Part shown: positions 9,271-20,005 of the stretch, piece by piece | Layout: the number at the start of each line of letters is the position of its first letter | How positions within the stretch are numbered: the stretch's first letter is position 1 | DNA from: Lentinula raphanica | Taxonomy: Eukaryota > Basidiomycota > Agaricomycetes > Agaricales > Omphalotaceae | Assembly: GCA_027919835.1 (NCBI GenBank) | Contig: JANVFP010000018.1 | Span: 868,001-932,000 of the forward strand | DNA: 64,000 nucleotides | Direction of reading: 5' to 3' | Program-made: the position numbers and the translations under genes | Notes under the pieces: model-generated | What the model was told of the DNA's origin: nothing | Databases searched by the model: none | What the model saw: the letters and a program-made list of their open reading frames with translations, nothing else

Positions 9271-11523
9271 ATGTCCAATCCAGCCAGTTCCCTCAACGAG
9301 AAAAAGTCTGTTTCCGACGCCGACGAGACTGTCTTTCCTCAAGTCGAGTTCGATGAAGTTCGTGAAACAGATTACACTGAGGAGCAGTACAAGAAGCTGC
9401 TGAGGAAGATAGTGAGCCTATGCAATCCTCGCTTGCAGGTCCCAGGACAAAGCTATAACTCATGATAGGATTGGTTCCTCCTCCCTTTGATGTGGGTTGC
9501 GTATGGAGTCCAACAAGCCGACAAAACTGGTATCTCAACGCAAGCTCTGTTCAACTTCCGACAAGATAACCATCTCGTCGGTCAGCAGTACTCCTGGTGT
9601 GTCCCTTCCGCATACTTTGTCTATCTTGTTATCAATACTTACCTTGTATCAGGCTCTCAACGTTAGTCAATTCCTGGTTCTATTCTCCATAACGCAAACT
9701 CATGAGACATTCGTACAGAATCTTCTATCTTTCATACTTGTGCGTCGGTCCGCGCCACATTTCTCCCGATGCGTCCATTGATCTAGTCTCCTCACGTACA
9801 CAGGGTCTTCGAGTTCCCGATGAGCTATGTGATGCAACGGGTCTCTGTCGGAAAGACACTCTCTGTCCTCATGTTCTTCTGGGGTATCATCGTATTGTGC
9901 ACGGCGTTCGGTGAGTCAACTCCAGTACCTCTAGAACGTGCTCGGAACTCAATCTCGATTCTTCCAGCACACAACTGGGCCGGTCTCATGGTCCTACGTA
10001 CCCTGCAGGGCTTATTCGAGTGCACAATTTCCCCCTCGTTTCTCTTGATCATCGGAACTTGGTACAAGACGAGTGAGCATGCGAGGTATGTCATTCTTAT
10101 TCGCAGTCTTGTTCTGCTCTTAATGTATCTTTTTCAGTCGGTCTATCATATGGGGCACTGCGAACTCTGGGTTTGGCGTCATCGTGTCCCTTTGTATGTA
10201 TGCCATCGGGGATAGTGCCACAAAGCACGACTCCGGCCTAGCAGCTTGGAAGGGGTGAGAGCTTCACTAATCAATTGATCTTTTTTTGTCTGAATCTATT
10301 CATACATCAGAATCTCCTTCTTCCTTGGTGGAACCACAATCCTGCTGTCGTTCTTCTGTTGGTTCCTCCTCGGCACACCAAGAGAAGTTGCTTGGGTCTC
10401 CAAACAAGAGCGTCGTATCGCCCAAGCTCGGATTGTCAGCAACAAAACTGGAACAGATCATCACAGTCGACGAGAGTGGAAGAAGGATCAAATCCTGGAA
10501 GCCTTCATAGATCCCTCCACATGGTTCTTGTTTTGCAGCGTCGTCCTCGCCGGCCTGCCGAACGGAGGTATCACTTCTGTAAGTAGAGATAGTCCTCACT
10601 GTCCTCATGTGTCGAATGTATTCTAATGTACTCAGTTTGGAAGTTTGGTCTACACGAGCTTCGGATTTACATCTTTAGAAACCATTCTTTATGATATCCC
10701 TCGTCAAGCCATGTCCATTGTCTGGTTCTTATTCGTGGGGTATCTTTGCCGCTTCCCTAATATGCGATTCTGGCTTATGGTTCGTAATTTTCCTTCTTCT
10801 GCTGCCTTCGTTCTCATAACTTTCTCCGGTAGTTGTTCTCCATCATCCCTGGCTTCATCGGTCTTCTGGCATTAGCCTTACTTCCCGCCTCAAATGACTA
10901 CCGTTGGATCAAATTCGGAATGTACTTCATGGTCAGTTCTTCATTTCCTCTAGAGCGGAAATTATCGCTCCTCCCGTTTCATTGTTTCACTCTCTCGGCT
11001 GTAAACTGATCTCAGCATTGCTACTTCTTAGACGATGACAACCAACATTAATGGCTTGCTTCTGTGGATGCATGTCCCCTCAAACGTCGGTGGTCGTACC
11101 AAAAAATCTGCCGTGTCCAGTATCATGTTCATTGCTTACTGCGTCGGTAATGCTGGTGGATCACAGTTCTTCCGAGCTGAAGACGCACCGCGGTATATCC
11201 CTGCTCTCATCTCATGTTCGATCTGTTTGGGATTAGAATGTACGCTGCGTTCTTCTTACGTTCATGGTGGCATACTCACTCTTCTGTTTCTAGTTGTTTT
11301 CGTTCTGACATGGAGAATATACCTCTCGTATCAAAATCATACCCGAGATAAGGCAGCGGAGGCTGAGGGTCTCACACCAGAGCAGGTGAAGGAACTAGGA
11401 GCAGAGAATGGCGAGAAAGATATCACGGATCGGCAGAATCCCCATTTCCGTGAGTTCCAACGTCCCTATGTAAAGGACGTTCTGTTCTGACTCACGTTGA
11501 CCTTTTCAGGCTACTCTTATTGA
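9271..11523 (+). CDS. MFS permease of the Dal5/allantoate (anion:cation symporter) family
   Basis: Thirteen exons read in frame: 9271-9411, 9469-9596, 9653-9661, 9719-9739, 9804-9910, 9968-10085, 10138-10254, 10311-10578, 10636-10779, 10833-10931, 11032-11239, 11294-11449 and 11510-11523. The 54-nt intron at 11240-11293 would also stay open if unspliced. Family landmarks are DWFLLPLMWVAYGVQQADKT (first membrane helix), EFPMSYVMQR, WGIIVLCTAF, RTLQGLFECTISPSFLLIIG, WYKTSEHASRS, GFGVIVSLCMYA, FFLGGTTILL, the central loop, FIDPSTWFLF, PNGGITSFGSL, NVGGRTKKSA and the terminal NPHFRYSY. These match fungal Dal5/Tna1-type transporters of allantoate, nicotinate or small carboxylates; the actual substrate is not visible. 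The terminal FRYSY needs the last small exon, which supports that splice. The gene stands alone. Confidence 0.88.
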
Positions 11524-11784
11524 TTGAATGGTGATTGTAAAGTAAAGTGCCACTGGGCTTTCTGGGCCAGGAATATCTACATATGTATCTGTTGATCTTA
11601 ACGACCTTAATGAAATATATCTCTCTTAGACTTTGATATGTTGGAGTTTGCGAACTGTCGTCGAACGAACTTGAATGTTCATTCATTGGCGACTGTCAGG
11701 TACTGCTGAGCTTGGGAAGCTTCAGAGGTAGGAGAAGAGGTGCGGGTGGATAGGTGTGGACACTGGAAACGTACTACGCCTGAC
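11524..11784. other. Intergenic 3' flank of the permease gene
   Basis: No gene seen. This is probably the last host sequence before the Helitron/three-gene insertion block. Confidence 0.4.
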
Positions 11785-11794
11785 CTAATAGTGA

Positions 11795-11825
11795 CTGTGC
11801 CCGCAACGCAGCTCCTGTTGCACAG
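11795..11825 (-). repeat. Imperfect hairpin, candidate Helitron 3' subterminal hairpin
   Basis: The CTGTGC and GCACAG arms enclose an inner CAAC/GTTG pairing with a three-base bulge. It lies about 170 nt past the stop codon of the Rep/helicase gene on its 3' side. Only the position and the stem suggest the role. Confidence 0.3.
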
Positions 11826-11994
11826 AATTTGTCGACGTCAAGACTTGAAGCTTGAAGATTAGAAGAGTTCGAACGTGGGCAGCAACGAAGATGAATCGAG
11901 TGATACTGACCAGATGTTTCTATACCGTTATAGTCAACTTGCGATTGTGGGCCATTGCATAGCATGGCATGTACGAGTCCGAATAAAGCGAACC

Positions 11995-14900
11995 TCATGT
12001 GGACAAGATATATATAGCACAGGTCAAAATCGCACCATGGCACGTGTTGAGATTGATGTTATGTAGGGAACCACTCTCTAATGCAGGTTCACCCCCATTA
12101 GCCATTCCATCGTGGTGATAGACAAATCCTTGTGAAGAGATAATTCTGGATACAAAATGTTGGCGAAATGATGAATAATAAATAATGCCCTTCAAAGTAT
12201 AACTATACACAGAACCTGATTGTAAGTTCATAACAACATTTTCATCTATATGCATATCTGGTGTACTATCACATGGAAAAACAATAAATGGGGGTGCAAA
12301 TTGGAATTTGTATTCCTTTATTAATGTGCCTTGACATACATGACAAACATTTGACCATATAGCCGGACTATTATCTGAGAGCCATTGAGCAGTTGAAGAA
12401 GATAGTGTTTCTCGAATTTCAGGAATGCTACAGTGTTTAATAGCATGTGGTTGTCGTCTTGGATTATGGTTGAGTTCACACCACAAAGTACATTTTATGA
12501 AAGGTAAATTTGTATGCAATATGTCTTGCAACAATTCAGTAACAGAGCAATAAGCACCAAAAGTGAAATGTCGAGGATTGCGAAGTGCCAATGCATGCCT
12601 ATATGAGTCTCTAGCTTGATTAAATGAAATCATATTTGATTTAACTTTGACAAAGTCATCAATAACAGCTGTCAATATCGAATAGCAATCATAAGAGCCT
12701 ATATCAAGGTCAAGCCAACCTTGATACAAAATAGGAAATACAGCATCAAAGGCACAGCTGTTTTCAGACCAAATTGTAGTTAAAGGAATTGAAACAACAT
12801 CAGCAAAACTCGAAGTGCGTGGCTGAGGAGGAAATGAATTATTTTTATGCTTGAAAAAAGAAGTTATCAAACTGTTGTTATGAGATTGAGCTTTTGTGGA
12901 AGTTAGACGGGGAAGGTGAGACCTAGACTTATTCTGTGTGTTCTTGTTGTTTGATATCAGTGTAGGAAAGTTTGAAGGCCGTCGAAGAGGAAAAGCCGGA
13001 GGTTTCTTCCCAATTTTTGAGTTGCATAATTTCTTTGCAGGAGGCATAACTAGTATATTTTCACTGTTACACAACTGTTCAATATCTCTCTTGTTTGATC
13101 TTACAATAGATAATGTACTATTCTCCACCACCAAAGGTGGTTCGGAAGAAATGCCTTGTCCAGGGTGCACAATTTGTTTTACATTTTCCTTCAGTGCTTG
13201 GAATTTTTTTTTATCCATAGTTGTCCAAGCAGGCAGAGGTTCTTGTTCAATAATATAAGGATCATTGGGTGTTGATTTGATTGAAGGATGAATATGTAAG
13301 GGAAGATACTGTGATCCTTTCCATTGTAAAAAAGTCTCAATTAGTAATTTCCTTGTTGATCCACAAACACTAGATGGTAGTTTGTTTGCAAAGCGTAGGG
13401 TTGTCAACTCATCTAACAATTCCAACTCTCTATATTCTCTTCTCAAAGCACCACTGGCACCACCTGTAATTTTACTACTATCAAATCCTTGTAAAATCAA
13501 AGTCCGATCAGCACTTCGACTTCTAGATAAAGCAGTGTACCAACCATGATGGTCATTCAAAGTATTTAAGTCAACAGCATTAGAGGTCAATGATTGTCCC
13601 TGGGAAGCATGTGCTGTCATGGCAAAACCAGGCAAGAGATCCACTTGGTTTCTTGTTATGCATATCTTTGTATCATCAGGTAAAGCAACATACCCAGTGG
13701 TTTTTCTTCTTGAAATAGGAACAACATTGAGAGGGAGATTTTCCAACTTCACATTACTTGGGGGATTGTCAAGTAAAACAAAAATGGTCTCCAGTACTTG
13801 TTGACCAAAATTACCTTGACACGTATGCCATGCATATACAAAACCTTTCTGACCTTTTGTAATAGACAATTCCGTGGCAAAATTATGCCGAATAATTACA
13901 GGTAGGCCTAAACATATATCCAATATAGCAGGACAGTTTAAATCATAAGAAGAAGTAGGTAAATCCCATAGTATCTTTTGAAACTCTTCTGATATGGTAT
14001 TGATAGATGATTTTTTATTGAGAGAAACTTTGTTAGAAGCACTTGAGGAAGATGAAGTAGCGATTGTATCGTCACTATAAAATCTCTGTAATTTTTGTTT
14101 TGTTTCTGAAGCAAATCGCAATGTTCCCAATCTATTGATTTCATCCTTGTACTTATTTTCACCTACAATGATAGGAGCACTTCTCCAAGGCTCAGCTTTT
14201 GCAGAAGGTCTATTTGGAATATTGGCAGAAATTAAAGTATTCAAAAATCGAATATCACTTGTAGTACAAGCCTTATAACGCATGTTTTCCAGGGCAACTC
14301 GATAACTTTTATCTTTGTCAGATTCACCAGACATTCTCATGTTTATACGTAATATAACAACATAAGTTACTTGATTCCAAAGGGCTTTTCCTATCATTGC
14401 ACAATGACCTCTGAGATTCTTAACATCACTTAGAGCTCTGTGCGAGTACAGTGCAATTGACTCACCACCAACTGGTGGAAGCTGTGCAAAGTCACCACAG
14501 AAAATCATATTCATACCTCCAAAGGAGAGTTCTGGCTTATTCTTGACTTTACAAAGTTGTTCAGAGATTCGATACAACTCATAACAACTCAACATTGAAA
14601 CCTCATCCAGCACAATATATTGAACATCCTTAAGACGCTCACAGACTTGGCCCATCTTAACACCTTTAACTTCTTCTTCATGATTGTTTATACCTAATAA
14701 GAAATGATAAGTTGAGCCACCAAGCAAGGCAGAGGCATTACCAGTAGGAGCACAAGTGACAATAGCATAAGAGTTGTCACATTGTTGAAAAAATTGCAAC
14801 AATGCCTTTACGACCTGAGACTTACCAGTTCCTCCCATACCACCAATATATAAACGTAAAGATTCAGATGAATACCCAATGGAATGATGAGCTACAATCC

Positions 14901-17900
14901 TGAAAGCTCTTTCTTGCTCTTTGTTGAGACCAAAGTTATTGATAACATCCAAACAAAGATTTTTGATACTACCATATTCAACTCCCAATTTTTCAAAATA
15001 TGAACGATCACATATTTCCACAGTCATACCATCATGATGAGTGTGTACCTTAGGCATAATTGCTTTATCAGAAGAAGTAGTTTTGTGTATTAATCTTTCA
15101 TTTAATATGTATGAACGCATAGATTGCACCATGTCAGACCATTCCTTAGGAGTTTGTCTTTGTATTGGAGAATATATATTTGAAGAAAAAGTAGAAGTAT
15201 TGTCATAGTCTGAAGGTATATCCAGCCATCCAAGATTAATCAAGATATTTTTCATAGTCTCCATAGCACGGAGCCGTTTTTCAAAAAAAGGACCTTTTTT
15301 CATTCCTGTATCAGGATCATACAAAATCACAGGTTCTTCTTCCATGAATTCATCTTCATTACCTGCAGCCTGCAGTAGCTCAGCAGCCAAGTTGTCATTC
15401 AGATTGGTCTGTATGAAAGGAGGTAAGTTTGAAACAGATATATCACCAGATTTCATCTGAGCCCGAAAATCATCTCTTGCATCCAAAGCTTCGTACCGCA
15501 AATTCATATTTTGAATATAGGATTTACAATGTGAAGGAAAATTATATGATTCAAAAGCTTCATGCCAGGATTGATTCTCTTGTTTGAGATCCTTTCCTGA
15601 TCTCCAGGGACAAAATAATACCAACATTGTACAACAGTAAAATTCCCGATCTTCCTTATCGGGACGTGGCAAGATACCTCCAAGAAAGTTAGGAACAAGA
15701 TGGCGGTTTTTAGAGTGATGTATAGGAACATGAGTTTCATAAAGTGGATGGTCCTTGAGAAACCGTAGATATTTATACTCATATTTAGGGTTATCAATTT
15801 CTCCATCATCCTGAACAGCTTCATTATCATCTTGTACATCTTTACTCCTATTCTTTGGCTTCCGTATGCGGGTGTATTCAGAAATCCAGTCATATAGAGT
15901 ATACTGATCATGAGCAAGAGGTCTATGAGTATAATCAAAGGTAGATGACAATCCAATCAGTTTGCCTTTACGTTTTACAAGTACAACCTTAGGTTGATCC
16001 TCGCTAGTGTTAGGTTGCCAGTAGGACCGAGCTTCAGAGACAAAGGTCTTCCAGTAAAATGGAACAAATTCATGGCTGGCATAATGATCAGGATTTTGCA
16101 ATAAGTATAAACTTATCATAGGGCTACCGAGTTCTAGTTTGGTTGATAGAAGATTGATAATACGAGTAATGATACGCCTTGATTTCTCCTTATCAGATAA
16201 ATCACCTTCAATGATTTCAGTACTCTTTTCAAATATTGTTTTGATGCTGTCAAATATGACATGAGTTTTTAGACCAGTTTTGGTAATATAATCTGCTATG
16301 TATACAACACATGATTTCATAGCAGTACCTGAAAGTATAGAAGTAACATCAGTGTTACCCCGTACAAGATAAGTCAGAGGAGGGCAAACATCATTGATCC
16401 ATGGCTCTAATTTTTTCAAATTAATATGTCCAGTATCTGAGTCAACTGTTGATACAGGAAAGCACTGACGAGGAAAGCGAGCTTTGCACTTCTTGAATCT
16501 ATTGTTTAAACAAGATGTCTCAAAGAGGTCTTGATTCTTGATAGTACCATCAGGGTACAAAGATTTAAAACAATCATGCAAATTGGATTTCAATAATATG
16601 TCGTCAATTTCATCATGATAAGAAATCAACCAAGTTTGATATGCTTTGCAAGTTATACATGTATCTTTTGAACAAGAACATGTACAAAGAGGTGGAGTTT
16701 TAGGTAATGTGCGCTCAGGGGAAACATAACCTGTATCATTTTCCAAAAGTTGGATCTTTGATTTTACTTCATCCTTGGTTCCTGAAAAGAATTCACCTTT
16801 ACGAATACTATCTAGATGAGCCAATAAGCACTGCTGAAAAGAGCTATTCGTGTCTAAAAGACGATCCTTGATTTGTTGAGGAGACAAAGTTTTTTTATTA
16901 AATATCAAACCATGTAAATGAAGTGCAAGACGCCCCTGTTGCTCTACTGTACAATAGTAACCAGATGTTGGACCAAATAAACCACCATTACTGGAGTCTA
17001 TTGAGATGACATGTTTGATGAAGACTTCTATCAAAAAGTGGAAAAAGCGAGCATTAGCTACAGGATTACCACCAACTAAACTACGACATTCAGATAAAGT
17101 CCTGAGAGGTACATCAAATTTTTCATTTGTATCTGCATAATATACACAGATTGGATGTTTGTGATCACAAGGAGATATTGTGATATACCAACTGGGTGCT
17201 CCAATATGATTAACCAAAGACCATATTTCAGATTGCATGATTTTTTTGGATGATATCAAACCTTGTGTCTTACTAGAAGCATATGTTAGGTCCCCTAATA
17301 AACTAAAACACAATTTTTCAGCATCATTGGATGGCTTCACATGTTCACCTCCTGCCATTTGGTTTGTTAAGTCCTGCAAAACTTTGCTGTCAACAGACAA
17401 AAATCTTGAAGTAATTGCCTCAAATTTATTGGAATCTGCCATTAGAAAAGCCTGTGAGGTACCTGCTTTGATTTGTTGTTGACTGAAAGCAACAAATGGG
17501 AAAGTCTCATCTGTTTGAAATCGTTTGTCATGATATAACATCAAAAATTTTAAATGAGAAGCTTCTGAGAAAGAAGGGGCCTTTGAAGAACCCAAACCAC
17601 CTAAACCAAAAGGAAAAAGCCATGGAAACATTTTTGGATATAACTGTGGATTATTCCATAAACTTTGAGGGTTTGAAGCATGTGATATTCTTAGAAATTT
17701 ACCTTCACTATCTAAATGCTGGGCAGCATAACCAATAAGTTGTTGTGTAGTCATATTTTTCAAAGCATCACCAACTATTCCATGGACTGTGAATACACAT
17801 TGATCACCTTCCAGTCCATCATCATCCAAGTTGTCATGTACACTGACACCTTCTGCATTACGGTTTGAGCCCTTGATAAAAAATTCAACAGCCACCGGAG

Positions 17901-19131
17901 GCTGATTTTCAGAGTATTGTGCAAGATTGTCTGGAGAGAAAGCTACATCAGAATAGTCATAGTGGTTGATGATGAGATATTGAATGGCACGAGCAACAAC
18001 ATTATGTCGAACCAGTAACAGAGCACGTCTGTAATCATCCTCAGTAGGCTTGGTAGTGCCAGAGAACATGACAGCAAGCACATCATCCATGTCCTTGCGG
18101 GGAGGTGGAAGGACATCATATATTTTAGGTGTGGGATTTTCAAAAGCAATGACATTTGAAACAAGTTTACAGTACTGATTGCCGGCACTTTTTTGAACTC
18201 TCACAAAACATCTAGTATGTTGAACACGAGCTATCAACATTTTTTCATAGAAACGTAAATCTTTCAATTCATCAGGTATGTTACCTAACCATAGACCATG
18301 GGCCAAAGCAAGTTTTGGAACACTACCCTTTCTGAGAGAGCCTCGGCATGTATCACATACGCGCCCACCTGCTGAGCTATCAAGAATTGGGCCAATTTCT
18401 TCTTCAATTGGATCCTGCAGAGAGTCACGTCTTTTACGGGTTATGCCATCTTGCTCCAGTACAGACAAACAGTTACTTATATGCTTGATAGGAGATAAAT
18501 GTTTAATAGGTGTAAGTTGACCACATACACTACAACCACCTTCTTGAAACTCTGAAGGTGCAAATGCCTGATTCCATTCACTGATAACATTGTCGATTTG
18601 GGACTGGGTAAGAGGGGGAGGTGGATAGGGGCTTGGTGGAGAGTCAGTGGAAACGGTTGTAGGAGGATTAGGAAAGCGAAACTTAAAGCCTTCATAAGGT
18701 ATGGTGTTCTGAAACATTGTTATTGGATTTGAGGGCAAATGAAGTACTAATTTATTGACACTATTGCTTCCACCCATAACACAAAGGGTAAGAAAATGTG
18801 AGGTGGCAATGTCATATTCACAGAGAGGTAGATCATAATACAAATCAGGCCAGGACACCCTTCCAAATTGCAGAAGGCGGGTATTACACACTGCAAAGCT
18901 TGCAAGCTTTGCAGTAAGTACACAGTGCTGTTTTGACAGCCACTGTAATGTAACCATGGAACAACTATGTTGTTCCACTCGAGGACACTGATCAAGCATG
19001 GATGTCAAAAATCGAGCAGGATCAAAAGGGGGACCACAAAAGGAGATAAAGAAGAGCCACATGAGCATTAGTTTATAGCTAGCATGAAAATGGTGAAGGG
19101 AGCATAGGATGACAGAGAGGTTACTACCCAT
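11995..19131 (-). CDS. Helitron Rep/Pif1-type helicase transposase with C-terminal USP-like cysteine protease domain
   Basis: An uninterrupted frame of about 2,500 codons. The first in-frame ATG is at 19131, giving about 2,378 residues; upstream the frame stays open to 19728 without an ATG. Numbering from codon 19578: a Cys-rich N-terminal region (CSVCGQL near 349, CDTCRG near 408) resembling DUF6570. A Rep/HUH nuclease follows with HLHGL (H887, H889) and VVYIADYITK with tyrosines at 1093 and 1097. A Pif1/RecD-type helicase then shows Walker A GGMGGTGKS (1579-1587), Walker B VLDEVSML (1656-1663), GDFAQLPPV (1695-1703) and TAHASQGQS near 1988-1996. After a basic linker comes a USP-like module with Cys box SENSCAFDAVFPILY (C2275) and His box FRQHFVSRII...VYHHDGM (about 2471-2492). 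The role is rolling-circle transposition by nicking and unwinding. All key motifs are present, so it may be active. Confidence 0.9.
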   Translation of the reverse strand: MGSNLSVILCSLHHFHASYKLMLMWLFFISFCGPPFDPARFLTSMLDQCPRVEQHSCSMVTLQWLSKQHCVLTAKLASFAVCNTRLLQFGRVSWPDLYYDLPLCEYDIATSHFLTLCVMGGSNSVNKLVLHLPSNPITMFQNTIPYEGFKFRFPNPPTTVSTDSPPSPYPPPPLTQSQIDNVISEWNQAFAPSEFQEGGCSVCGQLTPIKHLSPIKHISNCLSVLEQDGITRKRRDSLQDPIEEEIGPILDSSAGGRVCDTCRGSLRKGSVPKLALAHGLWLGNIPDELKDLRFYEKMLIARVQHTRCFVRVQKSAGNQYCKLVSNVIAFENPTPKIYDVLPPPRKDMDDVLAVMFSGTTKPTEDDYRRALLLVRHNVVARAIQYLIINHYDYSDVAFSPDNLAQYSENQPPVAVEFFIKGSNRNAEGVSVHDNLDDDGLEGDQCVFTVHGIVGDALKNMTTQQLIGYAAQHLDSEGKFLRISHASNPQSLWNNPQLYPKMFPWLFPFGLGGLGSSKAPSFSEASHLKFLMLYHDKRFQTDETFPFVAFSQQQIKAGTSQAFLMADSNKFEAITSRFLSVDSKVLQDLTNQMAGGEHVKPSNDAEKLCFSLLGDLTYASSKTQGLISSKKIMQSEIWSLVNHIGAPSWYITISPCDHKHPICVYYADTNEKFDVPLRTLSECRSLVGGNPVANARFFHFLIEVFIKHVISIDSSNGGLFGPTSGYYCTVEQQGRLALHLHGLIFNKKTLSPQQIKDRLLDTNSSFQQCLLAHLDSIRKGEFFSGTKDEVKSKIQLLENDTGYVSPERTLPKTPPLCTCSCSKDTCITCKAYQTWLISYHDEIDDILLKSNLHDCFKSLYPDGTIKNQDLFETSCLNNRFKKCKARFPRQCFPVSTVDSDTGHINLKKLEPWINDVCPPLTYLVRGNTDVTSILSGTAMKSCVVYIADYITKTGLKTHVIFDSIKTIFEKSTEIIEGDLSDKEKSRRIITRIINLLSTKLELGSPMISLYLLQNPDHYASHEFVPFYWKTFVSEARSYWQPNTSEDQPKVVLVKRKGKLIGLSSTFDYTHRPLAHDQYTLYDWISEYTRIRKPKNRSKDVQDDNEAVQDDGEIDNPKYEYKYLRFLKDHPLYETHVPIHHSKNRHLVPNFLGGILPRPDKEDREFYCCTMLVLFCPWRSGKDLKQENQSWHEAFESYNFPSHCKSYIQNMNLRYEALDARDDFRAQMKSGDISVSNLPPFIQTNLNDNLAAELLQAAGNEDEFMEEEPVILYDPDTGMKKGPFFEKRLRAMETMKNILINLGWLDIPSDYDNTSTFSSNIYSPIQRQTPKEWSDMVQSMRSYILNERLIHKTTSSDKAIMPKVHTHHDGMTVEICDRSYFEKLGVEYGSIKNLCLDVINNFGLNKEQERAFRIVAHHSIGYSSESLRLYIGGMGGTGKSQVVKALLQFFQQCDNSYAIVTCAPTGNASALLGGSTYHFLLGINNHEEEVKGVKMGQVCERLKDVQYIVLDEVSMLSCYELYRISEQLCKVKNKPELSFGGMNMIFCGDFAQLPPVGGESIALYSHRALSDVKNLRGHCAMIGKALWNQVTYVVILRINMRMSGESDKDKSYRVALENMRYKACTTSDIRFLNTLISANIPNRPSAKAEPWRSAPIIVGENKYKDEINRLGTLRFASETKQKLQRFYSDDTIATSSSSSASNKVSLNKKSSINTISEEFQKILWDLPTSSYDLNCPAILDICLGLPVIIRHNFATELSITKGQKGFVYAWHTCQGNFGQQVLETIFVLLDNPPSNVKLENLPLNVVPISRRKTTGYVALPDDTKICITRNQVDLLPGFAMTAHASQGQSLTSNAVDLNTLNDHHGWYTALSRSRSADRTLILQGFDSSKITGGASGALRREYRELELLDELTTLRFANKLPSSVCGSTRKLLIETFLQWKGSQYLPLHIHPSIKSTPNDPYIIEQEPLPAWTTMDKKKFQALKENVKQIVHPGQGISSEPPLVVENSTLSIVRSNKRDIEQLCNSENILVMPPAKKLCNSKIGKKPPAFPLRRPSNFPTLISNNKNTQNKSRSHLPRLTSTKAQSHNNSLITSFFKHKNNSFPPQPRTSSFADVVSIPLTTIWSENSCAFDAVFPILYQGWLDLDIGSYDCYSILTAVIDDFVKVKSNMISFNQARDSYRHALALRNPRHFTFGAYCSVTELLQDILHTNLPFIKCTLWCELNHNPRRQPHAIKHCSIPEIRETLSSSTAQWLSDNSPAIWSNVCHVCQGTLIKEYKFQFAPPFIVFPCDSTPDMHIDENVVMNLQSGSVYSYTLKGIIYYSSFRQHFVSRIISSQGFVYHHDGMANGGEPALESGSLHNINLNTCHGAILTCAIYILST

Positions 19132-19230
19132 AAGCACAGGATCTTTTATAACCAATGTAAAACCTGTCGCGGAGAGTCTGAGGGAAGACGCATAGACAAA
19201 AGGATAGGAGACAGTGATAGACCAGTTGGT

Positions 19231-19560
19231 AAAAGCATCGACATTGATAGGGAAGACGGTAAGAGCATCGTCGTTGGTGGCGAAGATGGAAAGAGCATCG
19301 TCGTTGGTGGCGAAGATGGAAAGAGCATCGTCGTTGGTGGCGAAGATGGAAAGAGCATCATCGTTGGTGGCGAAGACGGAAAGAGCATCGTCGTTGGTGG
19401 CGAAGACGGAAAGAGCATTGTCGTCGGTGCCAATGACGGAAAGAGCATCCTTGTTGGAAGCAATAACGGAAAGAGCTTCGTCGATGGAAGCAATAACGGA
19501 AAGACGTTTGTCGTTGGTAGCAATAACAGTAAGCGCGTCGACCTTGGTAGCGACGACGGT
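19231..19560. repeat. 30-bp minisatellite, 11 units
   Basis: Eleven head-to-tail 30-bp units of the type AAGAGCATCGTCGTTGGTGG plus 10 nt. The five or six central units are nearly identical and the outer ones degenerate. No stop occurs in the Helitron frame, where it reads as a 10-residue repeat (TNDDALSIFA), nor in a plus-strand frame. It lies upstream of the first ATG of the transposase, so it is probably 5' leader or promoter sequence. Confidence 0.9.
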
Positions 19561-20005
19561 AATAGCATTGGCATGCAAACGAACAATTTTGATAGCACAG
19601 GGGTAGATGGCACCGCTGTTGATAAAGCCATCAATGCAGGAGGTGTCAATGGTAGATGCGCCTTTGATTGTGTCGTCGTTGATACCGCCATCGTTGATAG
19701 CGTTGACGCAAAAGGGCGAGGATTGCTGTTAACGTGAGAGTTGAAGTAAATACGCGAACACCAGGAGTACAAATCACATAATACACCCACATAAATTTTG
19801 GCACTCATTTTGAAGAACGGTTAACACGTCTGAGGCAAATAAAGCACAGGGAGACTGGCACAGTGGAACAGTGGAACGATGGACCCGAGAAATAGAATTA
19901 TTTCATAGAATTGATTAAGTCAGCATACACATGGACACACAGCAGACACAGCCACATCTTACTTCTGTTCCAAACTTCTTTCTAAGACTTCTATGTTCTT
20001 CCGCA

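Larger units (their letters stand above)
11785..19810 (-). mobile_element. Autonomous Helitron (boundaries approximate)
   Basis: The block is AT-rich compared with its neighbours and encodes one giant Rep/helicase protein on the minus strand. For a minus-strand Helitron the 3' end lies at low coordinates. An imperfect hairpin at 11795-11825 (CTGTGC pairing with GCACAG, inner CAAC with GTTG) lies downstream of the stop at 11995 and could be the terminal hairpin; just outside it the minus strand reads TCACTATTAGG, which is not a clean CTRR end. The 5' TC end was not found. Insertion is inferred because the block separates two ordinary genes. Confidence 0.6.

Noticed and set aside
19146..19808. 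Long minus-strand frame overlapping the Helitron 5' end and a plus-strand frame (19214-19606), both repetitive
   Set aside because: They are alternative readings of the 30-bp minisatellite, which happens to be stop-free in several frames; no domain in either.
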